Of a stretch of DNA of 64,000 nucleotides, positions 42,600 to 53,365 are shown in pieces. The stretch lies in NCBI GenBank assembly GCA_049999765.1, contig JBNGIQ010009553.1, positions 284,321 to 348,320 of the forward strand, written 5' to 3'. The number at the start of each line of letters is the position of its first letter. Positions within the stretch are counted from its first letter, which is position 1. The notes under the pieces are model-generated. The model made no database searches. It saw nothing but the letters and a program-made list of their open reading frames with translations, and was not told where the DNA came from. A program made the position numbers and the translations under genes. This stretch comes from Phaeoceros laevis. Taxonomy: Eukaryota > Anthocerotophyta > Anthocerotopsida > Notothyladales.

Positions 42600-44290
42600 C
42601 GTCAGTGCATCCAAAGACCGTTTTGTTCGCGTATTTGAGCTGACGTCAGATTTTTTGCGGACAGCTTTCGTCCGCAAGATTTGAGTTAGACCTCCGTCTA
42701 TAGAACTTCACACGCCGAACAAAATGACTCGCTTGCTCAAATTCACCGTCCCTGCTGGTCAATACTGCCAACCTTTCCCACTTTCCCACTTTCCCACTTG
42801 CTCATGCTTAAATATCCTCCTGCTTACTATCTCTCCAGAGCTCACACCTCTGCCTTCACGGAGACAGCGTATCCTTATTACAATGAACTCTGTGTCCTTT
42901 TCCCACGACCCTGCGCAGTCTTTACATCCTTCCTCCATTTATGGTCTACAACCTCCTTGCATTAGAACGGCCTTATTACCGCAGCTAGCAAAGGTCGCAC
43001 TGCCTAGTCCTCGAGACCTTCAGCACAAAGTGGAGACACTGCCACTCAATTCTATCCTGTCATGTTGTGCAAATTGTAGGCCAAAACCAGGTTCCCGGAC
43101 TGGCACAAAGTGGATACACTGGCACTCAATTCTATCCTATCTTGTTGTGCAAATTGTAGGCCAAAACAGGGTCCCGGACTCGACTCCTGTTATAGAAGCT
43201 ACCTTAGTAACCGGTAACTAGTTCCCGTCAAAGACAAGCATTCTGACTTGTTTGCGAAGCATTTGAGCCTTCTTGCCTGAGAAACCTCATACTTTGCCCA
43301 ATGACCGGGTATCAAAGGTTGTCTGTGGCCTTCCAACCACTTGCAGCAACCTGCTTGTCTAGATGGCGCAAAGGCTTTCAAAATATACCGTGTACAGTCA
43401 GTCCGGATGCCCTTGTTGGATTTTACGGCTGCTAAAACAAGGAAAGCATGCTCATAAATACCCACCCATCAGCACACCTCGTCGCTCACGGTGGGGTGGG
43501 AGGTGTCCTCGATGTCAGAGTCCTCCAGCAGCAGGTCCTCAGGATACTCTTCGTCTTCCTTAGATCTGATGCCATTTTCCTTGTCATACAGCTTCCATGC
43601 ATGCAGCTATCAGATTTGGAGGGAGATTCACTGTCAGACGGCTTTCTGGTCCAGGTCCTCCATCATACGTGTTCTTAAACTCGTGCCATTCCTCGAGGAT
43701 CTGGACCAGGACTCTAGCATGCACAGTGACATGGTCTTGGAAGAATGGGAACCTCTCGTTCAGCAGGTTGAGAGCTAGGCTGATCCAAAAGGTTCCTCTG
43801 TAGACACCCACACTATTGACGATCTAAACTTTTCAAGTTCTACCTCCTCCAATGTCTACAACCAGGATGTGCTCTTCCTGCCCTCTCCAGATGACTTCCA
43901 GGCTCAGACCAGCATGCCAGGGCAGCTGCTCTGGCTCCAAGACGATGGCAATAGGGTGAGCACTGGCTGTGACAGCGGGGGGAGAACGATGTCCCTAAGC
44001 CTGCACCAGCCCTGCCCTTTCAGAACATACAACCATTTGAGCTTGGCAGCGTCGTCCCACAGGGCTGGCACCGTCAGACATAACTTCACCTAGAGCAGGA
44101 TATCCAAGCTGAGCCTGGATTAAATAGGGACATAGGACCATAGGGGATCATTTTATCTGAAACGAAGACAAAAAGTATAAGCAGGATGTGGTGAGGTGGT
44201 CAGAGTAAATGTGTCATTTCAATGTGTGGTCAGGTGATCGGGAATAAAATGCTTCTTTTTTTCTGATCCTTGGAAGCCCAAGAACTTGCA
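42600..44290. other. Open frames of unknown meaning; no recognised gene
   Basis: Holds frames of 165 codons (42724-43221) and 95 codons (43491-43778, + strand, acidic C-terminus VLEEWEPLVQQVES) without recognised domains. TTTCCCAC is repeated at 42778-42800. Confidence 0.3.
43023..43182 (+). repeat. 80-bp tandem duplication
   Basis: Two 80-bp units start GCACAAAGTGGA at 43023 and 43103 and share CACTCAATTCTATCCT and GTGCAAATTGTAGGCCAAAA, with few mismatches. Confidence 0.8.
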
Positions 44291-44305
44291 ACCAACTTCT
44301 AGGAT

Positions 44306-47300
44306 TTAGCGAGTCCGCCAATATAGCTTCTTGGTGAGACTCGACACCAAAATAGGACACTGGCTATACATTCCCACTACATTGCCTGAACTGTCCTTCT
44401 CCACCTCCTCTACCTTACCAAGAGCATGACTTACACCTTGAATGATGTTGAGGACGTCCTCGGTCTCACACTTCAGACTGTTGAAGCCCTCCTCCAGCTC
44501 ATACACAAAATTTGTTCCCCCACCACGATGACGCATGGATACTGCCTGGTTAGAAGTTGAAAACACCAACAAGCAGTCCGAGTACTCGCGCATAAAGTGA
44601 AACTGTGGCCCTCGCCCAATTGCCGAGGAGTGATCTGCTCAACACCTCCTGACCCATGAGCACTAGCTAGCTTGAGTGGGCCTCTGCAAGAGTTAATGAA
44701 GAACACCTTTGGCTTGCCAAACAGCTTCTCACATTTCTGAAAGGGCTGCACAATGTCATCTTGTAGGAAGACAAAATCTCCATCAGCATCTTTGATGAAG
44801 TGAGCTCCGTCTCCAGTGGTCCCTCCATGCGCATTTACGAAGCATACAAAACTCTCATCTTCTGCCAAGATATAGTCCTGTGCTGTATCTGTCATTGCCT
44901 CTTGCACACGATCAGCTGGGATGTCCAAAAATGTGTGATTATTCACTTCAAAGCGAAGACTCGATGCCAGTGTTTCCAATCGCCCATAGTCCACACTCGC
45001 ACCGGGTCGATTGCTTTCCATGCTGATCAGAACAGCCAAACCCCTTCTCTTCCCTTGCATCACATTGCTGTCGGGATAGCATTCCCCTGGCACCTCCTGA
45101 ACAACGACAAGGTTGGACTTCGAGTTGTCCAGTCTACCACTGATGATACTCGCAAAACCTTGGGTTAAATTTCGTATTTTTTGTAGAGTCCCTAAAATGA
45201 CAAATATCATCCACCTCACCTTCTTTAGACATGGTTTGGATAGTACTCTTGGATAACAAAGTTGCATACTCTTGTTTGGCTTCCAAAACTTTAAGGTCAC
45301 GGTCTTGGTGCTCCACTGCGAACCATTGGTGCACATGAAAGTGGCCTACTACACTTAGCACGAGTCTCTTGAGGACTTCCTTGGAAACACATTGCTTCTT
45401 CCTGTATCTAGACGAGGTACGTCTCTGAACACATTCTTGTCTCAAAACTCCCTCGGTCAAGTAAACTCCCACATATCCCTCTTGTGAAGCACAAAAGGAT
45501 CGAATTGGCTTGATAAAATTTTGGTATAGGAAACTCCTTGACAAAAAATGGTCTTGGGTAGACGATCGTACAAGAACATCAATGTGGAAAGTGACATCAT
45601 TAAATTCCAGCAAAACATCATATCCATTTGTGGAAACCCCATATAAATGAATAGCCATTTTTGTTCCCGCCTCATCCCAACCTTTTTTCTTCCCGGCATC
45701 ATATAACAAGGCATGTGGACATTTGAACAAACCATCATTCCTAGTTGTAGACAACATAAAATGAGGCAAAAGCTGAGGATTTTGATTAAAAACAAATCTT
45801 AAAATAAAGCAAGTTGTTTTGATCAAACTCATCACCTGGACTCGAGGAAAAAAGCCCGGGGTGAGGAAGTTTTGGATGATGTTTGCGCACTCCAATCGTG
45901 CTCCAAAAAACAAATGGTGCTCAACATCGTCGCTTTGTGATGGCCATTCCAGTTGATGATCAATAAGTTGCACTTCATCGTCCACTGCAAAGAGCACAGG
46001 GATGAAATACCCATCTCGATCATACTCATCCTTTCGAGCATAACACAGATGCAAGTTGCACAGCAATTGAATGAGATTGTCTTTGGTCACTGCGGTTGGC
46101 GAGAGACCCACTTTGTGGAGGGACGCTTTCTTTGCGTGGTCACAAATCCTCGTTTCTTTTCATGAAACGTCAGCTTGCGCCTGTTCAAATGATCATATGG
46201 ACTGAATTCCTCGACCAAATGACCCATGACTTCTTGTCCAAGCCAACGAGGGATGACAACCATGAAATCTATGAGGCCATCCAAGTAAATAACCTCCCCA
46301 GTATCATGCAAGTGTAGAGCAACCACTCTCCAATTCTTGTGGACTAACAACTTGAATTTGATCATTTGCTTACATTTTCTGGGGACAAGGATGGATCTTC
46401 AGTTTCTGCTGCATATAGATCTTGGAATATTTGTTTGAAATCTTGGATTTCCATCAGAGGAGAATCGTAGTGCTCGGAACACCAGCCCTCCAAACGAAGC
46501 CTTGTTTTTTCACATATCGCAGGTACCGGAGGAAGGTCAGACACAAGGTTGATAAATCTCTCTTGCAGCCTCTCTAGAAAGGGTTGCACATGAGTCTCAG
46601 AACGTGCATCTAAGAACTCCGGTTGCCCTAAAATGTGGACAAAACCCTTAAACTCAGCTTGCAGAGCATCCACTTTTTCCAGGAACTCCACTTCAGGATA
46701 AGTTGAAGCCAGCAACTGTGTGGTGCAATCTTGAAATGTGATGACCACAAGCGCTGAAGGCAAGAGAGGTTGAGAGGGCCGTCGCCTCGAATTGGAGGAA
46801 ACAAAGCGTAGCCAATACTTGAACTCATCTTCGAAATCTTGCATGCTCTTCAAATGCTTTGAAGTCAAATGGTCTAGGCGGCCCGAAGTATGAACCACAT
46901 CTTTGAGTGGACTGAAAACAAAAAGCAACATAATGGAGCCATTGACACTAGGGAAAACGGAGTCATGGAGTGCGTAGTAGAATGGCTGGCCAGCAAAGTC
47001 CCAGAGAGCAACTCGCAAATTGTCTTTATCTATGAGCAAGTTTACCTCAAAACCTCGAGTTCGCTCCTGCTCTTTAGCATCTTCCTGTGATCCCGTTTCG
47101 TCTTGAGGTACTTGGAAACGTGTTCGGTTGCCCGGTTGTAGCCTCAACATGGTGCTACAAAGAGTTGTCTTTCCTGAAAAAAGAGCACACAACAGTATTC
47201 CAGAACTGTATATATGATTCAGCTGTCCAGATCAACAACAACAACCATTTGTTAGCTTGAAATTCATATATTTGCTTACTCGTGAGTGCCTGCTTAGAGC

Positions 47301-48839
47301 TAGGTATGTACCTACAAATGCGTTACCACATAGCACCAAGCAGCATGATTTGACTTTGATCTTGGGTAAGGTCGCCAGAGTTGATCTGTACTGAACGTTT
47401 TGGCAGAGCTCCTCGTCCACTGCCTCTACCTTGCCCGCGTCGTGTAAGGGAGTATCCCCGAGGCTAATGGACTGGAGCGTCGTGAGGCTAATGGACTGGA
47501 GCGTCGTGTTGTTGGACAGCATCCTAATGAGGGCATTGTAAGCCAGCTCTGCGTCCACACCTTGGCAGTCTGTGAAATCAAGTTCCTCGAGTGTGGAGTT
47601 GCTCTCCAGTGCCGGTATGATGGTGTCGGCCCACTCAAGGCTCGAGTAGGTTGCATCTCATAGAGTGAAGCTGACCAACTTTCGATTGGACCGAATCAGA
47701 TCCGCAGCCGCTGACGCATCCATCCCATTCATGTTCCCGTCCTCCAGGAGATATACGTGCAAAGTCAGCTTTTTGAGGCTGTGGCAAATGTTGGCGGATA
47801 CACCAGCATGGCTAGGCTTGCTGGTAGTGAGCAACTTGATCATTGAATCAGCGGCTGGTGCATCCACATCCAAGGTAAGAGCCTCCAAGACACAATCAGA
47901 AATTCCGGCAATAGCACTCCCAAAGGGGACGGGGGGATTTTATGAAAAGTAAACACGAGCTCTCTTAAGCCCCGGTTGGCAGCTGGCCCCGAGTGCCTTG
48001 ACCAAAGCTTCCGTACCTCGGGAGCAGAGTGGTACATTGTACAGATTGAGCATGCGGAGGGTGGAGTTATGGCGGACCATGGCGGCCAGAGCCAATCCTC
48101 CGCCTTCCTTGCTAAAAGCATCCGTCCCCGAACTTGACAACTCCTGGAGGCATCGGTTGTTTCGGATTGAGTCCGCCAAAGCAATGCCACCTTTCTCGCT
48201 CATTTTTTTCACGCTGTGCCCAAATCTCAGTGTCTTGAGCGTGGTATTGTGAAGCATGAGGTGGGCCAGCAGTGGCCACTCCGCTTTTCTCCCAAACCAG
48301 TCATGTATGCGATTGCCAAATGTCAACGCCTCCAACACGCAGGTGTTGGTGTCGGCCAGGAGGGCAAGAAACGGTGCCGAGCCGGAATTCCGCTGCAGGT
48401 TAACAAAAGGTGCAGTGAAATGGTTGCCACACGGCAGGGCGCACAGTGCCAGGGCCACTGCTTCCCTGCATCCTTGCGCTAGCGGTAACGTCTGTTGATG
48501 TGCAGCCGCCACCACCTCTCCAAGCTCCCTCATGCTCTCCACCTCGCACTCGAACGTCAACACGGAAGTGCCATCTCCCTGGTTAACGTTTTTCACGTGA
48601 TTGCGAAAGAAGTCGTGTATGTGGGGGTGATGTGAGAGCTGGGATGCGATCTGCTTGATCTGCCGTGTGGAGAGACTGGTACTACGCTTGCGCTTTCCAC
48701 CCGTGGCCATGATGGATGACGAATCCGCTGGCGACAGACCATGAGTGGCGAGCGCAAGCGCTTCCGTATCCTTTGGCAGTAAACACAGTGGCCACTTCCT
48801 CAATGATATCGACGCAGGAGCAAATGCAACCTTGGCCAC
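44306..48839 (-). pseudogene. LRR-Roc-COR (ROCO) protein fused to a caspase-like protease; frame broken
   Basis: Domains on the minus strand, N to C. An alpha-helical leader and ribonuclease-inhibitor-type LRRs (48839-47312: CLQELSSSGTDAF, STLRMLNLYN, NSTLEELDFT). A Roc GTPase with Walker A GNAFVGKTT, split by a canonical intron (47311-47174), and G3 box LWDFAGQ. COR (46365-45180: GEVIYLDG, FMVVIPRWLGQEVMGHL, then LIQLLCNLHLCYAR). Then a caspase p20 (about 45090-44640) with VCFVNAHGG (His codon 44829-44827) and VFFINSCRG (Cys codon 44688-44686), and a p10 (44590-44306) reading DCLLVFSTSNQAVSMR, TNFVYELEEGF and PILVSSLTKKLYW. Frames break near 47985, 47935, 46362, 46110, 45190 and 44600, and a TGA sits in frame at 47660-47658. 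It is thus probably a pseudogene or error-laden; flanking genes are intact. A likely start is Met at 48710. ROCO proteins are dimeric GTPase switches; a protease output is inference. Confidence 0.85.
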
Positions 48840-48959
48840 TTTGCCGAGGCCTCACGAAGACGAGTGCTAGGTTACAGGATACCTGCCAGCTCCCTGCTCA
48901 CAAGCGTGTCTGAATGGGTATTATCAAATCGCGTCAGCGCCACATCCACCCACTTGGCA

Positions 48960-50326
48960 TCCGGGACTCATAAAATACATTATTATTATGTCTTGTGGTC
49001 AACGCGGGAATGCGGGACTAGACGTCCGTCTAGTCCAACTACTGTAGTCTCTCAGACTTCTACGCACGGCAGGGCTGCTGTTTGTTGTGGTATGTCGGAG
49101 GTACTAACGCGACTCTCTGAATTTTCTTCATGTCTGTGCCCGTAGAAATCTGATGAGGCCATTTGTTTCTTCTCACTACTTCGAGACAGATGCGTCAAAG
49201 CCAGACAAGCAATCTGTGTTTGCCCTACTTCTGGCTGAAGCTTTGTGCAAGAAGCATCACGTCAAGGTAAAAAAATGCAGGGTGGTGGAGGGATTCTTGC
49301 TGTGGAAGTTCCCCTGGCCAGCATTTTATAACGTCGTGAGCCTTTCCTCAGATGGGAACATTGAGTTTGTTGACACGAAGCTCGGAAAGCAGGTAAGATA
49401 TCTCCAAGAGACTCTTCCTTAACTCCTGTCCTTGCATCAGCTTTGATGAAATATGGCGATATCTGGATCCATGGCAGGTGTTTAGAAGCCAGAGGTCTCT
49501 GTCTTTCATCGGCACCAGTGAGTTGGCAGGACTTGTAACATGACAAGGTGATCAAATAGTGGCTTGTCAATAAACACGTGGTCCTCTCGAGAAGAAAGCA
49601 GTTCTACGCCTGGTAGATTGAATGATGCAAGCTGAATGGTGTTTGCAGTGACAGAGCACGGTGAGCTGAATGATGTCTGGACGGTAGAATGAATGATGCA
49701 NNNNNNNNNNTTCCAGACAGTACATGGCATTTCTGTTGGAGACCTTGTTGGCATTCCTTTCCACTCGTCCAAGATCAGGTGCTGTGGCCTGATCTTGTGG
49801 AGTATTTGAATGTGATGAAGGAGCCAAAGGATTTGGGCACGGTCAGAGCAGCTATCATCGCAGGGGAGTCCGCTCATCCCAAGGAGTTGCGCGAGATGTG
49901 AGACTGACCTTCAACAATGCGCTGAATCGCAACGAGACCGTCACCTCTCTTCTCACCATTCTTCTACATAGTGGGCATAGCCACCTCGCCACCCTACTAG
50001 TGGGTAGGACACATCGCTCTCACAATTCAACATGGACACCGGAACCAAGTCGTGTAACTTCACTACCTGCTTCCATATTTCTAGTATATGGAGAAGTGGT
50101 ATCGCTCGAGAGTGACGACCTGGGAAATGGCCAGGTTATCCACCTATACCTGGCCGGTAACTCCACGGGCGCAAAGGTCGTCACTGTTGACAAGACTGGA
50201 GACGTGGAGAGGCAGTTTTTCTTCTCGCTCAATGTCGACCCTTACAGCTACAGGACCCTGCCTCGAATCGATGCACACGGTATGCATCCCTTACAACGAT
50301 GTCCCTGTTTTCAACCCTTGACATGA
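48960..50326 (+). other. Possible gene of unknown family, interrupted by a 10-N gap
   Basis: A + frame from 49153 reads SSHYFETDASKPDKQSVFAL, then EGFLLWKFPWPAFYNVVSLS, and ends at a donor (CAG/GTAAGA, near 49392), looking like an exon. After the gap (49701-49710) a frame at 49898-50326 contains ESDDLGNGQVIHLYLAGNST and RQFFFSLNVDPYSY. I recognise neither. The 3' frame overlaps the 3' end of the PPR gene antisense, by about 100 bp. TGAATGATG-type short repeats crowd the gap at 49620-49700. Confidence 0.3.
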
Positions 50327-52925
50327 TCTCGGTGGAAGAGTGGCAGTCCCCGCACATTCGCAGGTTCTTGGTTACCAGCAGAGGTGTGCCATCGGGAGTA
50401 TTCAAGAGACCAAAGGCCAAAGCTAGCTTCTCAGCATGCCCACACAGTTGATCTTCCTTCTCCTTCTCAGACCCTGGCCCCAATACCAGCTTGGTGTGCG
50501 GTACATGGTTCCCTTCCTCCTTTAACCGCTCATTTGTGCTCCGAACCTTGCATGAAAGGTCACCCCTGTCTTCCCCTACAACAAATGTATGCACCTGCTT
50601 GTTCACCTCAACGCCTGCCACTGCCGCTTTCTTGTTAGCTCCTGCCAACTTTCTCAACCCTTCGATTCTATCTACATCCGCCCACCTATCTGCATCTGCG
50701 TACATATTGGCCATGAGCACATAGGCACCTGCATGCTGAGGATCCAGCTCAACAAGACTTTTAAAACACCGAGTTCCCCGCTCTATATCCCCATGACTCT
50801 TGCAGGAATTCAGCAATGACCTCAACCCAACAGCATTGTTTTCACACCCACCTGATTTCAGCACCTTCTCTGCCTCACTTAAATGGCCTGCCCGCCCTAG
50901 AAGATCCACCATGCAGACATGGTGCTCAGCTGTCGGGTTAAGGCCATGCTGTTTCACCATGGCATCAAAATACTGTCGACCCTTACTGACCAGCCCTGCA
51001 TGACTGCAGGCTACAAGAAGGCAAGTGAATGTGGCGCCATCAGGCTGAACACCAGCTAGCATCATCTCTTCGAAACAGGCTGTAGCCTTGTCGCCTTCAT
51101 TGTTTGTACCATACGCATTTATCATGGCATTCCATGTTACCGCATTCCTTGTGGAGAGACTGGCAAACACTTTGCGTGCATCTGCCAACTGGCCACATTT
51201 TGCATACATATTTACAAGACAAGTGCCCAGTACTATGTTACCTTCAAGCAGTTCTCCTTTTACGATCCCTGAATGCAGCTGCCTGCCCTGCTGTAGAGCA
51301 CCAGCACTTGTACAAGCCTTCAGTAGGCAAACATACGTAACACTGTCTGCTAAAATCAGGCCTTCCTCCTCCATCCTTGCATACAAAGCAAGCGCCTGGG
51401 GACCGAGCCCATGCTCAGCATACCCATTTATCATGGCATTCCATGTCCCTGCATTCCTTGAGGACAGGCAGTCAAACACTTTCCGTGCATCTTCCAACTG
51501 GCCACATTTTGCATACATATTTATGAGGCAATTGGCTAGTACTGTTTCACCTTCAAGCAGATCTCTTTGTACAATCCCCGAATGCAGCTGCCTGCCCTGC
51601 TGAAGAGCACCAGCACTTGTACAAGCCTTCAGTAGGCACGCAAACGTAACACTGTCTGCTAAAGTGAGCCCTTCCTGCTCCATCCTTTCATACAACGCGA
51701 GCGCCTGGGACTCCAGCCCGTGGTCAGCATACCCATTTATCATAGCATTCCATGTCACTGCATCCCTTGTGGCCATACTGTCAAAAACCCTCCGTGCATC
51801 TTCTAATTCCCCACATTTTGCATACATGTCCACCAGGCTGGTGCTAACAAAGGAGTCGGGCTGAATGCCACTGTCCAACACATCAGCGTGTAGCTGCCTG
51901 CCAGATTCCACATCTTTCGCTCTTGCACAAGCTTGCAGGGCAGCGACAAAAATGTGACCATTGGGCTCCAAACTTGATCCACGCATCTTATGGTACAGTT
52001 GAATGGCCTCACTAGGTTTCCCCTGTTCACCGTTTGCAGATATAATGGAGTACCACATGAAGACTGATGGTGTGGGCACCCTTTTGAAAACCTGCATCGC
52101 GTCCTGTAACCGGCCTTGACATGCATACATGCGCAAGAGATGGTTTCCCAAAAATGCATTGGATCCGTACCCAAGCTTGACAATGAGATCATCAAGTCGA
52201 CGCCCCAACACCAGATTTTTCTCAGCCCCACATCTCCGGATGACTCTGTACAGGAGGGAAGTGGACACAAGGCATTGTGTCTCCGCAAAGTCACTCAAAG
52301 CGTCAACTGCTCGACTAAGCTGCCCATTCTCACAAAGTTGTCCGATTGCAGCCTGAGCAGTTCCGTACCCTTGGCACTCTGGCACCGTCTGAGCGGCAGC
52401 ATTATGATGCAACACGGAGTTGTATGTAGGCTGAGCAGACTGTCCAACCCGCTTGTCCAAGACAGCCAGCTGCTCATCCACCCAATCAGGCTTGTAGAAA
52501 TTATCCAGCCAGAGGAGGTCCTTGGACGACTCCTTGTGCCTGAAGTCGGGAAAGCAAGCGCCATCCTTGTCCGTCCTGCAGTCCCACCACAACGTGAGTT
52601 CCAAGAAATACTGCCTCCACAACAACTCTTGCCGCTCTACTGCACTGCTGTTCTCCAGCGTGCCTAGCTTGGCTGCTGCGCAACTGCAGGGCAAGAACGT
52701 GCCGCTTGTGTACATCCATTGCCTTGGAGGCACATTCAAACGCCGCTCCAGCTCCAGGGTCTGGGCCTGCCCCCCAGCTGTTGGCGTCCAAAACCGCTGA
52801 TGTTGCATCCCGCCGGTAGTGCGCAATTGTAGGTGGCGCAATTGCAGGTTGTTGTATTGCAGATTTTTTTTGTAGATCGTCAGTACCACTCCACGAGATT
52901 TGGTGTCAGTGGTAAACCGAAGCAA
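50229..52925 (-). CDS. DYW-class PPR protein with variant PG box and C-terminus (GRH), about 860-898 aa
   Basis: Intronless. After a non-repeat leader (WTPTAGGQAQ..., WWDCRTDKDG, LLWLDNFYKPDWVDEQL) come about a dozen PLS motifs, then E domains and a complete DYW-type deaminase: HAE (zinc/glutamate site), CGDCH, IVVRDAYRVHRFEAGSCSCK and the last residues GRH instead of DYW. The PG box is also changed (AAVAGVEVNKQVHTF where PGCSWIEV is usual). DYW domains deaminate C to U in organellar RNA. Variants with altered PG box and tail occur in seedless plants, and one class (DYW:KP) is thought to do U-to-C editing; whether this belongs there is open. Met 52808 (MQHQRFWTP) is the likelier start than 52925. 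Two consecutive triplets (about 51270-51640) are near-identical. Confidence 0.9.
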   Translation of the reverse strand: MLRFTTDTKSRGVVLTIYKKNLQYNNLQLRHLQLRTTGGMQHQRFWTPTAGGQAQTLELERRLNVPPRQWMYTSGTFLPCSCAAAKLGTLENSSAVERQELLWRQYFLELTLWWDCRTDKDGACFPDFRHKESSKDLLWLDNFYKPDWVDEQLAVLDKRVGQSAQPTYNSVLHHNAAAQTVPECQGYGTAQAAIGQLCENGQLSRAVDALSDFAETQCLVSTSLLYRVIRRCGAEKNLVLGRRLDDLIVKLGYGSNAFLGNHLLRMYACQGRLQDAMQVFKRVPTPSVFMWYSIISANGEQGKPSEAIQLYHKMRGSSLEPNGHIFVAALQACARAKDVESGRQLHADVLDSGIQPDSFVSTSLVDMYAKCGELEDARRVFDSMATRDAVTWNAMINGYADHGLESQALALYERMEQEGLTLADSVTFACLLKACTSAGALQQGRQLHSGIVQRDLLEGETVLANCLINMYAKCGQLEDARKVFDCLSSRNAGTWNAMINGYAEHGLGPQALALYARMEEEGLILADSVTYVCLLKACTSAGALQQGRQLHSGIVKGELLEGNIVLGTCLVNMYAKCGQLADARKVFASLSTRNAVTWNAMINAYGTNNEGDKATACFEEMMLAGVQPDGATFTCLLVACSHAGLVSKGRQYFDAMVKQHGLNPTAEHHVCMVDLLGRAGHLSEAEKVLKSGGCENNAVGLRSLLNSCKSHGDIERGTRCFKSLVELDPQHAGAYVLMANMYADADRWADVDRIEGLRKLAGANKKAAVAGVEVNKQVHTFVVGEDRGDLSCKVRSTNERLKEEGNHVPHTKLVLGPGSEKEKEDQLCGHAEKLALAFGLLNTPDGTPLLVTKNLRMCGDCHSSTEIMSRVENRDIVVRDAYRVHRFEAGSCSCKGRH

Positions 52926-52977
52926 GAGTTGTAATTTTATTAGGTTTTAAACCTAAATACATTGAAGAAGTGCTCAG

Positions 52978-53049
52978 GGTCCTGTAGTCTAGTGGTTAGG
53001 ACACTGGACTCTGAATCCAGTAGCCCGAGTTCAAATCTCGGTAGGACCT
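52978..53049 (+). tRNA. tRNA-Gln(CUG): tRNA-Gln (anticodon CUG)
   Basis: A complete cloverleaf: acceptor GGTCCTG / TAGGACC (7 bp, one G-T), D arm GTCTAGTGGTTAGGAC, anticodon arm CTGGA-CTCTGAA-TCCAG with anticodon CTG, and T arm CCGAG-TTCAAAT-CTCGG. The sequence matches plant nuclear glutamine tRNAs. No intron. It stands 53 bp upstream of the divergent PPR start at 52925. Confidence 0.96.
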
Positions 53050-53160
53050 TCATGGAGTCTGGCGTTATTTACAAGTGATGGCCATTTTGCTAGCTTTTGT
53101 AGCTTTGGTTGGTAGCGTCCTCTCACCGCACAGCCCGCGCAGGACGGTCATGGTCTTTGT

Positions 53161-53220
53161 GTGCTGTAGTCTAGTGGTTCGACTGGAGTCTGAATCCTGT
53201 GGCCTGAAATCATATAGGAC
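53161..53220 (+). pseudogene. Decayed tRNA-Gln copy 1
   Basis: CTGTAGTCTAGTGGTT and GAGTCTGAATCCTGTGGCCT align with the D and anticodon arms of the tRNA at 52978; the T arm is wrecked (GAAATCATATAGGAC). The A-box-like part survives. Confidence 0.75.
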
Positions 53221-53365
53221 ATCCACTACAAATCAGTATGTACTGTCACGTTTTGGCCGTTCATCCCACAGGAGCTCCTTTCACTACATGTGCCTGTTGC
53301 GGTGGCCTTTGCAGGATGATTATTGTACGTGCTCTTGTAGTAGAGACTAAATTGAAGCCTTTCTT

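Noticed and set aside
46340-46365. Tiny intron to rescue the Roc-COR frameshift (GTAAGC at 46374 to a nearby AG)
   Set aside because: It would be only about 23 bp long, far below any workable plant intron.
47658-47660. TGA in the ROCO LRR region as a programmed readthrough or RNA-edited stop
   Set aside because: U-to-C editing of stops is known in organelles, not nuclear mRNAs, and several frameshifts lie nearby; decay or error is simpler.
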